Assembly (NCBI RefSeq): GCF_016901135.1
Contig: NZ_JAFEVL010000010.1
Span: 186,001-250,000, forward strand
Length of the DNA stretch: 64,000 nt
Direction of reading: 5' to 3'
DNA from: Martinezella lusitana
GTDB taxonomy: Bacteria > Pseudomonadota > Alphaproteobacteria > Rhizobiales > Rhizobiaceae
Part shown: piece by piece, positions 62,786 to 64,000 of the stretch
How positions within the stretch are numbered: position 1 is the first letter of the stretch
How the letters are laid out: every line of letters begins with the position of its first letter
Program-made: the position numbers and the translations under genes
The notes under the pieces: model-generated
What the model was told of the DNA's origin: nothing
What the model saw: only the letters and a program-made list of their open reading frames with translations
The model's database searches: none

Positions 62786-63766
62786 TCAGGCGGCCTTGCC
62801 GGAACCGGTGAACTGACCCTGCGGACGGTAGCGCACCAGATAGGACGGCAGTACGGAGATGAGCAGCGTCGGCAGCAGGCCGATGTCCTTCAGCGTCCGT
62901 CCTTCCGCCTCGGCCTGCTTGGAAACGACATTGTCGCTCTTCAGCAGCGTGACCTGGTCTGGCGTGATCGGCGGTGTGATGAGCGGCACCAGCGACGCGA
63001 TCGAGCCGATCAGCGAGGCGACAGCGAACGGGATCGAGACGAGCGGCTTCTTCCGGTTGATGACGGACAGTGTGGTCTCGAGACATTCGCGGAAGGAAAG
63101 CACTTCCGGGCCGCCGAGTTCGTAGGTCGTGCCGCCCTTCAGCTTGCCGTCGACGCTGCGCGCAACGGCCTCGGCGATATCTTCGACATAAACAGGCTGG
63201 AATTTGGTCTCGCCGCCGCCGATCAGCGGCAGGAAGGGTGCCGTGCGCGACATATCGGCGAACTTGTTGAAGAAGCCATCTTCAGGTCCGAAGACGATCG
63301 AAGGCCGCATGATCACTGCATCCGGCTTGATCGACAGGATGGCTGCCTCGGCGCGGGCCTTGGTACGGGCATAGGCCGAAGCGGAACTAGCATTGGCGCC
63401 GAGCGCGGAAATATGCGTCAGCGAAGCGCCGACGCCGCGTGTGGCCTCAGCGATGGCCTTGGCGCCGAATTCCTGCACGGCGTCGAAGGTGTTGCGGCCG
63501 CTTTCGGCCAGGATACCGACGCAGTTGACGACATGCTGCGCGCCTTCGACGGCGCGGTCGATGGAATTGCGATAGCGCACATTGGCCTGGACGATCGAAA
63601 TCTGGCCGAGATTACCGGCCGGCACCAGGAAACCGGCAAGGTCGGGACGGCGCACGGCGACGCGGATGCGATAGCCACGCTTGGCAAGCGTGCGCACCAC
63701 ATGCCGCCCGATGAAGCCTGATCCTCCGAACACGGTAACGAGCGGTGGGAGGTTGGACAGGGTCAT
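62786..63766 (-). CDS. Complex I NDUFA9-subunit-like NAD(P)-binding protein (326 aa)
   Basis: Atypical SDR related to the NDUFA9 accessory subunit of respiratory complex I, found in most alphaproteobacteria. The Rossmann motif is VTVFGGSGFIGRHVVRTLAK (residues 10-29), followed by VNCVGILAESGRNTFDAVQ and YARTKARAEAAI. A C-terminal hydrophobic region (VSIPFAVASLIGSIASLVPL) may touch the membrane. Bacterial members may bind quinone-pathway proteins; the role is not settled. Confidence 0.93.
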   Translation of the reverse strand: MTLSNLPPLVTVFGGSGFIGRHVVRTLAKRGYRIRVAVRRPDLAGFLVPAGNLGQISIVQANVRYRNSIDRAVEGAQHVVNCVGILAESGRNTFDAVQEFGAKAIAEATRGVGASLTHISALGANASSASAYARTKARAEAAILSIKPDAVIMRPSIVFGPEDGFFNKFADMSRTAPFLPLIGGGETKFQPVYVEDIAEAVARSVDGKLKGGTTYELGGPEVLSFRECLETTLSVINRKKPLVSIPFAVASLIGSIASLVPLITPPITPDQVTLLKSDNVVSKQAEAEGRTLKDIGLLPTLLISVLPSYLVRYRPQGQFTGSGKAA

Positions 63767-63877
63767 GACGGGCTCCTCGAAAGGCTTTGATTGGGCTGAT
63801 CTGATTTCGTCTTAACCGATCGGAGCGCCGAGGTGAAGTGCTATCGCGCCGCATCGCAGCGTCGCATTTCGAAGGGA

Positions 63878-64000
63878 TCAAATCCCTTCGACGACGACCA
63901 TTTCCGCATCCGCTACTTCATGGCGAATTTTGGCGGCTGCCTGATATTCCGGCGAGTTGTAGCAATCGACGGCATGCTGCAGGGAAGGAAATTCAATGAC
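63878..64000 (-). CDS. DUF1330 family protein, C-terminal part (gene runs off right edge)
   Basis: The last 40 codons of a small ferredoxin-like-fold protein: EFPSLQHAVDCYNSPEYQAA then RHEVADAEMVVVEGI. The Phe-Pro-Ser-x-x-x-Ala and Tyr-x-Ser-Pro-x-Tyr blocks match DUF1330. The stop is at 63878-63880. It lies upstream of the NDUFA9-like gene in the same direction. Confidence 0.85.
   Translation of the reverse strand, partial: VIEFPSLQHAVDCYNSPEYQAAAKIRHEVADAEMVVVEGI

Overview
This 64 kb window looks like chromosomal DNA of an alphaproteobacterium of the Rhizobiaceae, most likely Rhizobium. The reasons are a G+C content near 60% by eye, rhizobial-style genes such as the NDUFA9-type protein and the paired imelysin/di-haem operon, an intergenic repeat resembling the Rhizobium mosaic elements (48561-48664), and an Irr-type iron-control motif. 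I see no rRNA, tRNA, CRISPR array, transposase, integrase or phage gene.

Layout. 1-5492: a very large exported alpha-2-macroglobulin with an intact thioester, running off the left edge. 5744-12129: housekeeping redox genes (two aldo/keto reductases, a Gfo/Idh/MocA oxidoreductase), a LysR regulator, a stress-type DUF892 protein, an M15-like protein and a GNAT. 11743-15450: a lipid-linked sugar cluster (GT2, GtrA, a large GT-C-like membrane protein). 15482-20095: a 120 bp palindromic element, xseA, a flavodoxin-fold reductase, an M29 aminopeptidase, a YbaK deacylase and an ArsC-like protein. 20210-25631: a MarR gene with paired operators and a 51-codon gene, an aspartoacylase-like amidohydrolase, an MFS exporter, and a quinone oxidoreductase/LysR divergent pair. 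25722-31049: SulP transporter, LigT-like protein, small lipoprotein, Ogt, GNAT, and a second MFS exporter with an intrinsic terminator in its leader.

31287-44454 is accessory in character. Five regulators (ArsR, HxlR, TetR, two LysR) each sit beside oxidoreductases or small stress-type proteins, often with readable palindromic operators. Its right part lies between copies of the last codons of guaA (Ile-Glu-Trp-Glu-stop) at 38863, 39555 and 44549. This is the signature of genomic islands integrated at the 3' end of guaA, here without an integrase, and with a broken F420-type reductase next to guaA.

44549-49459: guaA, an MTA/SAH nucleosidase, a hotdog thioesterase, a DUF2252 protein, the mosaic repeat and a Tat-exported hydrolase. 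49795-50475: a GntR regulator. 50488-55579: a four-gene iron-associated operon (IrpA-type imelysin, di-haem oxidoreductase, second imelysin, DUF1513) with an unusual hairpin between its first two genes. 55797-64000: HPP protein, an RsmB-type rRNA methyltransferase, an RlpA-like lipoprotein-family protein, a YeeZ-like protein, queG, a GST, uppP, a 54-residue exported protein, an NDUFA9-like protein and a partial DUF1330 gene.

The most rewarding places to look again are the guaA attachment-site series, the attenuator-like leader of the MFS gene at 31049, the MarR operator pair with its small gene, the imelysin/di-haem operon with its ribosome-bypass-like hairpin, and the C9A7 tract before the island dehydrogenases.
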